A stretch of DNA of 33,104 bases from Clostridia bacterium. GTDB taxonomy: Bacteria > Bacillota > Clostridia > Oscillospirales > Acutalibacteraceae. The position numbers were made by a program, and so were the translations under genes. A model generated the notes under the pieces. It worked only from the letters and a program-made list of their open reading frames with translations, ran no database searches and was not told where the DNA came from. Shown here in pieces: positions 7,941 through 18,635 of this stretch. The stretch is from assembly GCA_017434855.1 (NCBI GenBank), contig JAFRUA010000011.1, positions 1 to 33,104 of the forward strand, given 5' to 3'. Positions within the stretch are counted from its first letter, which is position 1. Each line of letters opens with the position of its first letter.

Positions 7941-10043
7941 TTATGCGTCAAGGGTGATCCACATCGCGGGGCGAACGGCATAGTTGCTGAAAGCGACACT
8001 GTAGCCACGGGAATTGACGGAGCCATAGTCGATAACATTAGCAGCGCCGTAAGGAAGGGAGCCGGGCGACCGCAGCCACCACCAGCAGGCGGCTGTGCCA
8101 CCTATGGTGGTATTGGAGTCGCTTGCCCAAGCGCCATGTTCGATCGCATACGCCGTTGGCGCACACTTTCTTGTCTCGTCTGAACTAAAATACATGCTCA
8201 CTTCGCCAATGCTCAGAAGAAACACCTTGTCCTGTGTATTGTTGCCACCCTCTGTTCCATGGTCGGGGTTGTCATCGTTTTTCACCGTCGTCATCTGTAT
8301 TTTGCTCTGTTCTGCAGTACTGAACGCATTATTATAAAAATCATTATTCAGCCATGTCCGCAGTGTGCAGGTTTCCCACGTCACATCGTATTTTTCTGGA
8401 TAGTATTTCTGGCAGTCCAGACCGTACCTGCTGATCACCAGCGCTTTGTCGCCGTCACGGTCCAGCACCAGCCACTCGATGGGTTCGGGGCCGTTGGACG
8501 TGTCGTTGTCCTGCTCATACCGGCCAAAGGTGATATAATCGCCGGTGTTGCCGGTGAGGGCGGTATCTTCGGCGGTGGGCGATGTGCTTTCTGTCTGCGC
8601 GGCATCGGGATACTGAAAGGTTTGCGGCGGCATGTCGGCAATCTGGCTGAAATCGACCGTGATGTCGGCGCTGTAACTGTAAATGGACCAGACGCGCTGA
8701 CCGTCAATGTCCTTCAATCCGGCGATCATGGTGCCCTCGCCGTTCACGGCATAGGTTTCGCCGTAAGCGTCGTGAAAATACTCGATCGTGAGGCGATACC
8801 GGTGGTCATCCATCATTTCGGCCGATTTGATTCTCGACAACTCGCCCCAATCAAGAGAGTATCCGTACGACGGGAAATAGAAGTCACCGTCTTTGTATCC
8901 GCACGGCGTCGAAAAACCGGCGACGCCATCACAAAACGCATTTCGGTCAAAGGGCTGCTCCATATTCAGAACATTTTCCGCAAGCCAAAGAATGTTCTTT
9001 TCAGAATACTTTAAATAATAAGTCGATTCCTCCAACTCCGGGAACGGATCATTTGATGCATCGAACATCGCCTCTTCCGGTTCCTCAAAGAACAATTGAT
9101 ACAGCTTGGAATAAGTGATATAGAACAGGGCGCCCTTCAGGTCAGCCGAATCCATGTCCGCACTGTTGAACGCTGCCGTTTGCTTTTCAACACCGGTCTC
9201 TTCGTCCGGCATGAAAAGCGTTGAGGCAAGTGTATTCAAAATTGAATCGTAGTTATGAAAATCTGTACCAAGCACGTCAAAGTCTGCGGCGGTCGCCGTA
9301 AGATACATCGACGCTTTTGCCGGAATGATCTCTTTGCCGCTGTCTTCCAGCGTCGCTTCATCCAGGTCGTCAAACGTCTTCATCTGCGTTTCGGCCTGCT
9401 TGTAGTCCTTCGCTTCGCGGTCATAGTCCGCCTGCGAAATGACCTGCAGCATATCGGCATAGATCTCGCGCTCGTCCGCCGGCAGCGCAGCATCCGTTTC
9501 AAAGCAGTCGTTCATCCCGTCGATGATGCGGTCCGGGTCGTGGATAACGGCCTTGACGGGAACCACTTCGCCGTCCCTGACCTCATAGAAGACCGTCACT
9601 TCCAGATGCGCGTAATCGTCGCCGGTTTCGACCAGACGGCCGTCTTCGGTCACAGTCATCGGCGCTTCGCTTGTCGCGTCAGTCAATTGCCGGATGCCCT
9701 CGCTGTCTGCCCTGTAAAGGTCATAGGCCGTGGCAGGTTCGTCCGCGCGGCCGATGAACAGTTCCGGCGTCTTGTCGTTGTCAAGATCGACAAAGGCAAA
9801 GCTCGGCTCGGCGCTCTTGTCCAGATTCGCAAGGTTCGGCGACAGGTTGTTTTCGACAAATTTTTCGCGGGACCAACCCTCGTCAAAGGCCTGCTTATAC
9901 TTTTTCAGCACCGGGGCATAAAGCGCCTCATATTCCGAGGTGTCCTCCGGCTCCGCTTTGGCGCCGGGGCTCTTTTTCACACAGCCCGCAATCGCGGTCA
10001 GCAGCAGGGCCAGCGTCAGCACCAGGGCAATTGTTCGTTTCAT
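7941..10043 (-). CDS. Modular lipoprotein with C-terminal DUF6273-like domain
   Basis: A 700-residue predicted lipoprotein with lipobox AIAGC (Cys21). Residues about 35-245 form a module shared at high identity with the lipoprotein at 18636-20474: EALYAPVLKKYKQAF, then FAFVDLDNDKTPELFIG, an acidic loop resembling a Ca-binding FG-GAP/VCBS repeat. The middle (about 250-500) is unrecognised. The last ~165 residues (ITFGRYEQ, EWLVLD, WWWLRSPG, AVRPAMWI) match the DUF6273 pattern, related in look to formylglycine-enzyme/C-type lectin-like folds. It probably sits on the outer face of the membrane as a ligand-binding protein. It is last in the valS-lipoprotein run, and a fragment of the valS 3' end lies just upstream, marking a past tandem duplication. 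Confidence 0.85.
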   Translation of the reverse strand: MKRTIALVLTLALLLTAIAGCVKKSPGAKAEPEDTSEYEALYAPVLKKYKQAFDEGWSREKFVENNLSPNLANLDKSAEPSFAFVDLDNDKTPELFIGRADEPATAYDLYRADSEGIRQLTDATSEAPMTVTEDGRLVETGDDYAHLEVTVFYEVRDGEVVPVKAVIHDPDRIIDGMNDCFETDAALPADEREIYADMLQVISQADYDREAKDYKQAETQMKTFDDLDEATLEDSGKEIIPAKASMYLTATAADFDVLGTDFHNYDSILNTLASTLFMPDEETGVEKQTAAFNSADMDSADLKGALFYITYSKLYQLFFEEPEEAMFDASNDPFPELEESTYYLKYSEKNILWLAENVLNMEQPFDRNAFCDGVAGFSTPCGYKDGDFYFPSYGYSLDWGELSRIKSAEMMDDHRYRLTIEYFHDAYGETYAVNGEGTMIAGLKDIDGQRVWSIYSYSADITVDFSQIADMPPQTFQYPDAAQTESTSPTAEDTALTGNTGDYITFGRYEQDNDTSNGPEPIEWLVLDRDGDKALVISRYGLDCQKYYPEKYDVTWETCTLRTWLNNDFYNNAFSTAEQSKIQMTTVKNDDNPDHGTEGGNNTQDKVFLLSIGEVSMYFSSDETRKCAPTAYAIEHGAWASDSNTTIGGTAACWWWLRSPGSLPYGAANVIDYGSVNSRGYSVAFSNYAVRPAMWITLDA

Positions 10044-10075
10044 ACGTTATCCTCCGTTTTCGCCGTCTGTCGGTT

Positions 10076-10135
10076 TCACTGGTCAAAGGCCGCAAGGCTC
10101 TCGTCGATCACGCGAAGCTTTTCCAGCGTCTTTGC
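10076..10135 (-). pseudogene. Remnant of the valS 3' end (duplication scar)
   Basis: On the minus strand this stretch encodes AKTLEKLRVIDESLAAFDQ and then a stop. The true valS terminus (10995-11054) encodes the same peptide with three changes, and the nucleotide match is nearly exact over about 47 bases. The ribosome-site region after it also resembles that after valS. It lies between the stop of the lipoprotein at 10159 and the start of the lipoprotein at 10043, as expected if a unit of valS tail plus lipoprotein gene was duplicated in tandem. Confidence 0.9.
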
Positions 10136-10158
10136 TCTCTGTTCCGTTTTCGTATGGA

Positions 10159-10962
10159 TTACGATGCGGGAGCGTTTGTGTCCTGCGCGCTGAACAGCGT
10201 AATCGGAATGGTCATCACCTCGCCGTTAAAAGCCGCCATCGCCGCTTGATATTCTTCCGGATCGATCGGCTGCATTTGATCAAGCAGAACCTCGTCGTCA
10301 CCGTCAACGGGCAATGCGCCGTCAACAGAATAGGTTTGTGTGACTTTGTAAACGCCTTCTGCTTCATCAAATTCATTCACACCGAAATAAGTCTTTTCAG
10401 CCGACAGCTCCCCGGCTTTGATTTCATAAACAATGGATACGAATCCCTCTTTAATCTGGGTTCCCCAATACATGCGGGTCTCTATAATCTTTCCTTCTTT
10501 CAGCACCTTGACGCCGGCAAACTCATAATCGGAACCGATCAGCCATTTGGGGGTCCCAGCCTTCAGCGTATAGATTCCGGCGAGTCCTTCCAGCGGCATC
10601 TGTTCGGGATTCTGCTCGTCCCTTGCACCGATCAGCAATTCGGGCGTACCGTCCCCGTCGATGTCATAGAACGCATATCCCACCTGACTGCTGCCGCTGT
10701 AAGTATCAACAATCAAATAGTTGATCTCCAGATCATAGCTGTCATGGCTGAAGTTTAAAAAAGCTTCCCGGTATCTTTCGATCAGCGGCGCGTACAGTGC
10801 CTCAGCGTCCGCACCCGTGGGTTCGGACGGCTGGGCGTCGGGCGTTTCGGCGTCCGAGGCATTGACCGGTGCGGTGTCATCTTCTGCAGTCTTTTTCCCG
10901 CAGCCCGCGCACAGGGCCAGCAACAGCATCAGCGCGAGAACGAGTGCAAGCATTCGTTTCAT
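10159..10962 (-). CDS. Small lipoprotein with acidic Ca-binding-like repeat
   Basis: A 267-residue lipoprotein with lipobox CAGC (Cys21), followed by a low-complexity Asp/Glu/Pro/Thr linker (about 24-55). EALYAPLIERYREAF and then YAFYDIDGDGTPELLIGARDE repeat the motif pair found in the larger lipoproteins at 7941 and 18636, so it is a shorter member of the same family without a big C-terminal module. It begins 32 bases after the valS stop with CGGAGG upstream and no terminator visible between, so it is probably co-transcribed with valS and thus under the T-box. DxDGDGxPEL acidic loops usually bind Ca2+ in VCBS/FG-GAP proteins. Ligand and role are unknown. Confidence 0.85.
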   Translation of the reverse strand: MKRMLALVLALMLLLALCAGCGKKTAEDDTAPVNASDAETPDAQPSEPTGADAEALYAPLIERYREAFLNFSHDSYDLEINYLIVDTYSGSSQVGYAFYDIDGDGTPELLIGARDEQNPEQMPLEGLAGIYTLKAGTPKWLIGSDYEFAGVKVLKEGKIIETRMYWGTQIKEGFVSIVYEIKAGELSAEKTYFGVNEFDEAEGVYKVTQTYSVDGALPVDGDDEVLLDQMQPIDPEEYQAAMAAFNGEVMTIPITLFSAQDTNAPAS

Positions 10963-10994
10963 GATTCGATCCTCCGTTTTTTATTCGGTTCGGC

Positions 10995-13619
<2,625 letters not shown>

Positions 13620-13698
13620 GTGTATCAACCTTTCAAAAGTGATCTATGATTTATAAAGTTCAGCATGATTCAGGCGCAAGCCGTTGAATAAGTGTAGA

Positions 13699-13932
13699 GT
13701 GTGCAGTGTGCAGTGTGCAGTTGAGGTCGCGGGGTACCGTTCGGCGACTTCAACATTCTCTCCGCGAAGAAACCGCGTAACCAACTGAGCGCTCGTTGAT
13801 CAGATATGTATCTTACGGTTTTCATTCTGATTGATACGTTTGCTGTTGAAATCAAGTTATCTTTGCGGTATGAACCTGACAGTTATCGGATCGCGACCTC
13901 AACTGCACACTGCAAACTCCAAACTGCACACT
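13699..13932. mobile_element. MITE-like element bounded by 7-bp tandem repeats (copy E1)
   Basis: A perfect 23-bp inverted repeat (13709-13731 with 13892-13914) bounds the element. The left end extends into three copies of GTGTGCA (13699-13719) and the right end into four imperfect ACTGCAC-type heptamers (13902-13929). The interior aligns with the reverse complement of the element at 32733-32977 over most of its length, best around 13780-13870. No transposase is encoded; a reading frame on the minus strand is not conserved as a frame in the second copy. It lies between the valS T-box terminator and the valS start codon. Confidence 0.7.
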
Positions 13933-13944
13933 TTCTTCTATCTC

Positions 13945-14175
13945 AAATAAAAAGCTCCATCCCAAGAACATCTCAGGACGGAGTTTTCCGCGGTACCACC
14001 TGAGTTCGGCAAACGCCGCACTCTTTGTTTTGCGGGGTCTACTGCGCTGCAACAGCGGTTCTTCCCGCGGCTCCCAAGCGACCTTCGCAGCGTGTTCGTC
14101 AAGGCTTGCACCCACCGCCTTGTCTCTGGAACGAAAATGCTGTTACTCCTCTTGTTCATCGCCTTTTGTATGAAT
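13945..14175 (-). promoter_or_regulatory. T-box leader (tRNA-Val sensing) of valS
   Basis: On the minus strand the canonical T-box bulge AGGTGGTACCGCGG is at 13988-14001. It is followed by an 8-bp terminator stem (13955-13962 with 13976-13983) and a T-rich run. Upstream, GAGTAA, CAGAGA and GGGTGCAAGCC resemble the Stem I conserved elements. GUC inside GCGAAGGUCGC (14080-14082) is the likely valine specifier. By the known mechanism, uncharged tRNA-Val stabilises the antiterminator and allows read-through into valS. Confidence 0.93.
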
Positions 14176-14181
14176 GGACTG

Positions 14182-14210
14182 ATTTTATCACACTTTCAAC
14201 AAAATGTCAA
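14182..14210 (-). promoter_or_regulatory. valS promoter, overlapping the end of the upstream gene
   Basis: TTGACA (14205-14210) and TAAAAT (14182-14187) are 17 bases apart on the minus strand. Transcription would start near 14175, at the expected 5' end of the T-box. The -35 and spacer lie inside the last codons of the DNA glycosylase gene, which stops at 14188. Confidence 0.85.
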
Positions 14211-14694
14211 GCCCGTTTTTGTGAAATTCTTCTCCCCACGCTTCCGTCAGTTTCGCCATCGTCCACCGGGCGTTCGCCGGGCTGGTGCTGGGCAGACAGA
14301 CCGCCGACCGGTGCGTCTGCGGTTCGAGATATCGGCGGTACAGCGTGTCGGCGGTTTTGCCATTGGTCAAGACGGCCCGGAGGTTGGCTGTACCGAAGAT
14401 CGGCGACAGATCGTTCGGCGTGACGTTTTTGATGGTGCTGTCGGCGCTGCCGGTGATCTCACACGCCGCGATCACGTCCCACAGCGCAATGTGATGCCGC
14501 AGCAAAAAGGCCGTCTTTTCTTTTGGCGTTTCCCCTGCCGGTTCGCCGAACAGCGCGGCCATCAGGGGCCAGAAGCGGTTTTGCGGGTGGCCGTAGAAAA
14601 ACTGTGCCGCGCGCGATTTCACCGACGGGAACGAGCCGAGGATCAGCACGCGGCTGTGTTCGTCAAAGACGGGCGGAATGGGATGGGTCAGCAT
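14188..14694 (-). CDS. DNA-deoxyinosine (hypoxanthine) glycosylase, UDG superfamily
   Basis: A 168-residue cytoplasmic base-excision repair enzyme that would remove deaminated adenine (hypoxanthine) from DNA. ILGSFPSVKS (18-27), FYGHPQNRFW (33-42), with the conserved Asn39, TIKNVTPND (87-95) and LPSTSPAN (135-141 region) are hallmarks of family 6 glycosylases, and the length fits. The start at 14694 is chosen because CGGAGG lies seven bases upstream; the longer in-frame extension reads through a terminator, promoter and repeat sequence and is not coding. It has its own promoter at 14743-14771. The valS promoter overlaps its 3' end. Confidence 0.92.
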   Translation of the reverse strand: MLTHPIPPVFDEHSRVLILGSFPSVKSRAAQFFYGHPQNRFWPLMAALFGEPAGETPKEKTAFLLRHHIALWDVIAACEITGSADSTIKNVTPNDLSPIFGTANLRAVLTNGKTADTLYRRYLEPQTHRSAVCLPSTSPANARWTMAKLTEAWGEEFHKNGLDILLKV

Positions 14695-14742
14695 GGGGCG
14701 CCTCCGGTGCAATGAAGAGTGGAAAATGATCTGGATGCATCT

Positions 14743-14771
14743 ATTATACCGAAAGGCGGTGCGCACGTCAA
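14743..14771 (-). promoter_or_regulatory. Promoter of the DNA glycosylase gene
   Basis: TTGACG (14766-14771), 17-base spacer, TATAAT (14743-14748) on the minus strand. Start of transcription is expected near 14736, about 40 bases before the ATG. Confidence 0.88.
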
Positions 14772-14782
14772 GGCGACGCGGC

Positions 14783-14822
14783 AAAAAAGCGCTGCCGCAG
14801 CGGTACAGCACCGTCGCGGCAG
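14783..14822 (-). terminator. Terminator after the aminotransferase gene
   Basis: On the minus strand CTGCCGC and GCGGCAG (14816-14822 with 14792-14798) enclose a smaller inner pairing and are followed by CGCTTTTTT. It separates the aminotransferase from the glycosylase promoter. Confidence 0.8.
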
Positions 14823-14862
14823 GAGAAAAATCAGGAATTGCAGTATCTGCCCATTTTATCAT

Positions 14863-14890
14863 CCATTCTCCATTTTCAATTCTCAACTGA
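14863..14890. repeat. Degenerate 7-bp tandem repeat
   Basis: Four consecutive heptamers, CCATTCT, CCATTTT, CAATTCT and CAACTGA, lie directly after the aminotransferase stop. The unit sequence drifts but the 7-bp register holds. Confidence 0.6.
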
Positions 14891-14892
14891 TT

Positions 14893-16170
14893 TCACTCTT
14901 CCAGGAGCTTTTCCAGCGCGGCCTTTCTGACGCAAAGGCACAGCAGCTTGGTGGCGCTCAGCAGTTCGTCCACCGGCGGATAAGACGGCGCAATGCGCAG
15001 GTTCTGGTCCGCCGGGTCATAGCCGTAGGGATAAGTCGCGCCGGCCGGGGTCAGGGTGACGCCCGCCTCTTTGCAAAGCTGGCAGACGCGCTTGGCCGTG
15101 CCGCGCATGACGTCCAGGCTGATGAAATAGCCGCCGCGCGGGTGGGTCCACTGGGCGATGTTGCAGTCGCGCAGCTCCTCTTCAAATTCATACAGCACGA
15201 TCTTGAACTTCGGCTGCAGGATGTTGCGGTGCAGGCGCATGAAATTTTTCAGGCCCTCCACGTTCTTATAGAACTTCACATGGCGGTACTGGTTCAGCTT
15301 GTCATAGCCGATGGTCTGATACTTCATGCGGCTCTTGATGATCTCGATGTTGCGGTCGGAGGCAGCCAGCGCAGCCACGCCCGCGCCCGGAAAGCTGATC
15401 TTGGACGTGGAGGTGAATTCGATCACCATGTCGTCGTGGCCGTAACGGTGCAGCGCGTCAAAGATGTTGTCCAGCCGGTCGCCCTTGCTGGTCAGGTCGT
15501 GCACGATGTAGGCGTTGTCCCAGATGATGCGAAAGTCCTTGGCGGCGGGCTCCATCGCGGCGATGCGGTCCACGGTCTCGTGGCTGTAGGTCACGCCCGT
15601 GGGATTGGAGTACTTCGGCACGCAGAACATGCCCTTCACCTGCGGGTCGCGGATGATCGCCTCCACCGCGTCCATGTCCGGCCCGGTGTCGGTCATATCG
15701 ACGGGGATCATCTGGATGCCGTAGTATTCGCAGATGGCAAAGTGGCGGTCATAGCCCGGCGAGGGGCAGATGAACTTGATCTCGCCCTGATGGCTCCACG
15801 GCGTGCCGTCAGACCCGGTCAGCATACACTGCGTGATGTAGTCGAACATCATGTTCAGACTGGAGTTGCCGCAGACGATGATGTTCTTTTGCGGCACCTG
15901 CAGCAGGTCGGCAAAGATCTCTTTGCATTCGTCGATGCCGGTCAGCAGCCCGTAGTTCAGGTACCGCAGGCTGTGGTTGTTGTCGTCGTCCCAGTCGCGC
16001 GAGGTGATCGCGTCCAACAGGCCGTTGGAGACCGAAAGCTGGTCGGTCCCCGGTTTGCCGCGGGACATGTCGAGCTTGAGGCCCATTTGCTTGAAGCGGT
16101 CATAGGCCTCATCCACGCGCTTCAGTTCGGCACGCAGCTTTTCTTTGGATAGTTTGTTGTAATCGGGCAT
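14893..16170 (-). CDS. Aspartate aminotransferase, type Ic (PLP fold type I)
   Basis: A 425-residue cytoplasmic PLP enzyme that would interconvert aspartate/2-oxoglutarate and oxaloacetate/glutamate. Visible landmarks are SRGKPGTDQLS near the N-terminus, KYSNPTG (Asn189), WDNAY (Asp218, PLP nitrogen contact), STSKISFPGAG (Lys257, Schiff base) and NLRIAPSYP (Arg392, substrate carboxylate). This pattern fits the Asp_aminotransf family rather than classic AspC. The start at 16170 follows AAAGGTTGGTGG; an upstream in-frame extension runs into heptamer repeats. Closeness to asnS (one lipoprotein gene between) echoes the known aspB-asnS neighbourhood of Bacillus subtilis. Confidence 0.93.
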   Translation of the reverse strand: MPDYNKLSKEKLRAELKRVDEAYDRFKQMGLKLDMSRGKPGTDQLSVSNGLLDAITSRDWDDDNNHSLRYLNYGLLTGIDECKEIFADLLQVPQKNIIVCGNSSLNMMFDYITQCMLTGSDGTPWSHQGEIKFICPSPGYDRHFAICEYYGIQMIPVDMTDTGPDMDAVEAIIRDPQVKGMFCVPKYSNPTGVTYSHETVDRIAAMEPAAKDFRIIWDNAYIVHDLTSKGDRLDNIFDALHRYGHDDMVIEFTSTSKISFPGAGVAALAASDRNIEIIKSRMKYQTIGYDKLNQYRHVKFYKNVEGLKNFMRLHRNILQPKFKIVLYEFEEELRDCNIAQWTHPRGGYFISLDVMRGTAKRVCQLCKEAGVTLTPAGATYPYGYDPADQNLRIAPSYPPVDELLSATKLLCLCVRKAALEKLLEE

Positions 16171-16195
16171 GATGCCACCAACCTTTATGTAGAGT

Positions 16196-16251
16196 AGAGT
16201 GGAGAGTGGAGAGTGAAGAGAAAAATTCGCAATTCGCAATTCGCAATTAGA
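16196..16251. repeat. Two adjacent 7-bp tandem arrays
   Basis: AGAGTGG, AGAGTGG, AGAGTGA (16196-16216) are followed by three exact AATTCGC units (16224-16244) and a decayed fourth. Two unrelated heptamer arrays thus lie side by side in the 88-bp gap before the aminotransferase gene. Confidence 0.8.
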
Positions 16252-16258
16252 AATTGAT

Positions 16259-16864
16259 TTACGCGCGGCAGGAATCCAGGAACGCGATCAGGCCGTCAAA
16301 GCTGTTCATTGCCGCCTCAAACATCGGATCGATCTCTCCGGTGAGCGGCTCATCTGCAAAGGCTTTCTGAACCGCTTTCGCATAATTCTGCAAAAACGGG
16401 CCGGTCGTGATGATCATGTAATGATCAAAATCATAGGGTTCGGATGTCGTCTCATCCGCTTGATACACCAGGTAATTCTGATCGGGGTCCGTATAGGCCA
16501 ACGTCCATGTATAACACGCTTCCCCGTTCCCGTACTTTTGTGAAAGATGTGTATCATCCGGAACTTCAACCGTGAATGGTTCGCAGTGGTCATAGCTGTC
16601 CGGATTCAGGTCCACAAAATCGTTCATGCCGTCCCAGTCCGCAAGGTTCTGAAAATGGGTCGCATCCGTAAACTGCAGGATATAACCGTTTTCCGCACAT
16701 ATCAAACAAACAGAACCGTTCTCATCCGCAAGGCGGCCGACGTTCGTATTGCTGACGGCAGCAGCGGCGTTGCTTTCCGTTTTGGGCGCGTCATCTTTTT
16801 TGCCGCAGGCGCACAGCGCACAGCACAGCACCACAGCCAGAAGCAGGGCAAGGATTCGTTTCAT
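16259..16864 (-). CDS. Small lipoprotein of unknown function
   Basis: A 201-residue predicted lipoprotein with a Lys/Arg start, a Leu-rich core and Cys20 in LCAC, then GKKDD and a Ser/Ala/Asn linker. The body (about 45-200) is unrecognised; it is acidic and aromatic with four further Cys (CLIC, HCEP, ACYT). It lies between asnS and the aminotransferase on the same strand, with AAAGGATG ahead of the ATG. The 148-bp gap from asnS contains a hairpin and heptamer repeats, so co-transcription is uncertain. It lacks the acidic DxDGD repeat of the other lipoproteins here. Confidence 0.8.
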   Translation of the reverse strand: MKRILALLLAVVLCCALCACGKKDDAPKTESNAAAAVSNTNVGRLADENGSVCLICAENGYILQFTDATHFQNLADWDGMNDFVDLNPDSYDHCEPFTVEVPDDTHLSQKYGNGEACYTWTLAYTDPDQNYLVYQADETTSEPYDFDHYMIITTGPFLQNYAKAVQKAFADEPLTGEIDPMFEAAMNSFDGLIAFLDSCRA

Positions 16865-16938
16865 ACTCAGTCCATCCTTTCATACATCAATCGATCGGCG
16901 CGGGCAGGCGCTTTTGGCTGCCGCCCTGTCCGGCGCAT

Positions 16939-16991
16939 AATTGCGAATTGCGCCCCGAACGCTTGCGATCAATTGCGAATTGCAAATTGAT
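16939..16991. repeat. AATTGCG heptamer repeats in a split arrangement
   Basis: Two AATTGCG units (16939-16952) and, after 18 bases, three more drifting units (16971-16991: AATTGCG, AATTGCA, AATTGAT). The same heptamer is found at 32957-32970 and as its reverse complement at 16224-16244. Confidence 0.75.
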
Positions 16992-16993
16992 TG

Positions 16994-17012
16994 AACCTTT
17001 GCCATGCAAAGG

Positions 17013-17014
<2 letters not shown>
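16994..17014 (-). terminator. Hairpin over the asnS stop codon
   Basis: A perfect 9-bp stem (AACCTTTGC with GCAAAGGTT) with a 3-base loop overlaps the last bases of asnS. The following minus-strand sequence is TCAATCAATTT, not a clean T run, so termination may be weak. Confidence 0.45.
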
Positions 17015-18407
<1,393 letters not shown>

Positions 18408-18439
18408 CGCGCTCATCTCCTATAAATATAGATAGTGAG

Positions 18440-18467
18440 ATTATAGCACATTTTGCCCAAAAATCAA
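18440..18467 (-). promoter_or_regulatory. asnS promoter with overlapping hairpin
   Basis: On the minus strand TTGATT (18462-18467), a 16-base spacer and TATAAT (18440-18445) with a TG extension. A terminator-like hairpin (AAGGGG and CCCCTT, 18466-18482, loop CGAAA, then TTGATTTTT) overlaps the -35, so its T run also forms the -35 element. Confidence 0.75.
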
Positions 18468-18542
18468 GGGGTTTCGCCCCTTTTGGAGATTCTGCCGAAA
18501 AACAGGCGCGGTTGTCAAAAATCTTTGACACACTTGTGAACT

Positions 18543-18561
18543 GTTAGCGGTTAGCGGTTAG
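18543..18561. repeat. GTTAGCG heptamer repeat
   Basis: Two full and one partial tandem GTTAGCG units in the gap between the lipoprotein gene and asnS. Confidence 0.7.
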
Positions 18562-18595
18562 TACGCGCCGCACAGATCGGCAACCGAAAGAACTC

Positions 18596-18622
18596 CCCCG
18601 CCACTGCAGCCGAGCGGCGGGG
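18596..18622 (-). terminator. Probable terminator of the RsiV-like lipoprotein gene
   Basis: CCCCGCC and GGCGGGG (7 bp) lie about 14 bases after the stop codon on the minus strand, followed by GAGTTCTTTC; the T stretch is short. Confidence 0.5.
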
Positions 18623-18635
18623 AAGGGAAGGATAT

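Noticed and set aside
7918-7960. Possible third copy of the 54-bp repeat (GTACGTTATGCGTCAAGG)
   Set aside because: Only a short resemblance, and it overlaps the coding end of the lipoprotein gene; judged chance.
13670-13855. 61-codon minus-strand frame inside element E1
   Set aside because: The related element E2 has stops in the corresponding frame, and part of the translation is just heptamer repeat. It is not a conserved gene.
14695-14886. 64-residue N-terminal extension of the DNA glycosylase
   Set aside because: It would read through a promoter, a terminator and heptamer repeats; CGGAGG sits before ATG 14694.
14719-16152. 477-codon plus-strand frame over the aminotransferase
   Set aside because: Opposite an unmistakable PLP enzyme; the His/Val/Ala-rich translation is typical of a shadow frame.
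16196-16251. Short direct repeats considered as a CRISPR array
   Set aside because: Units are 7 bp with no spacers and no cas genes nearby.
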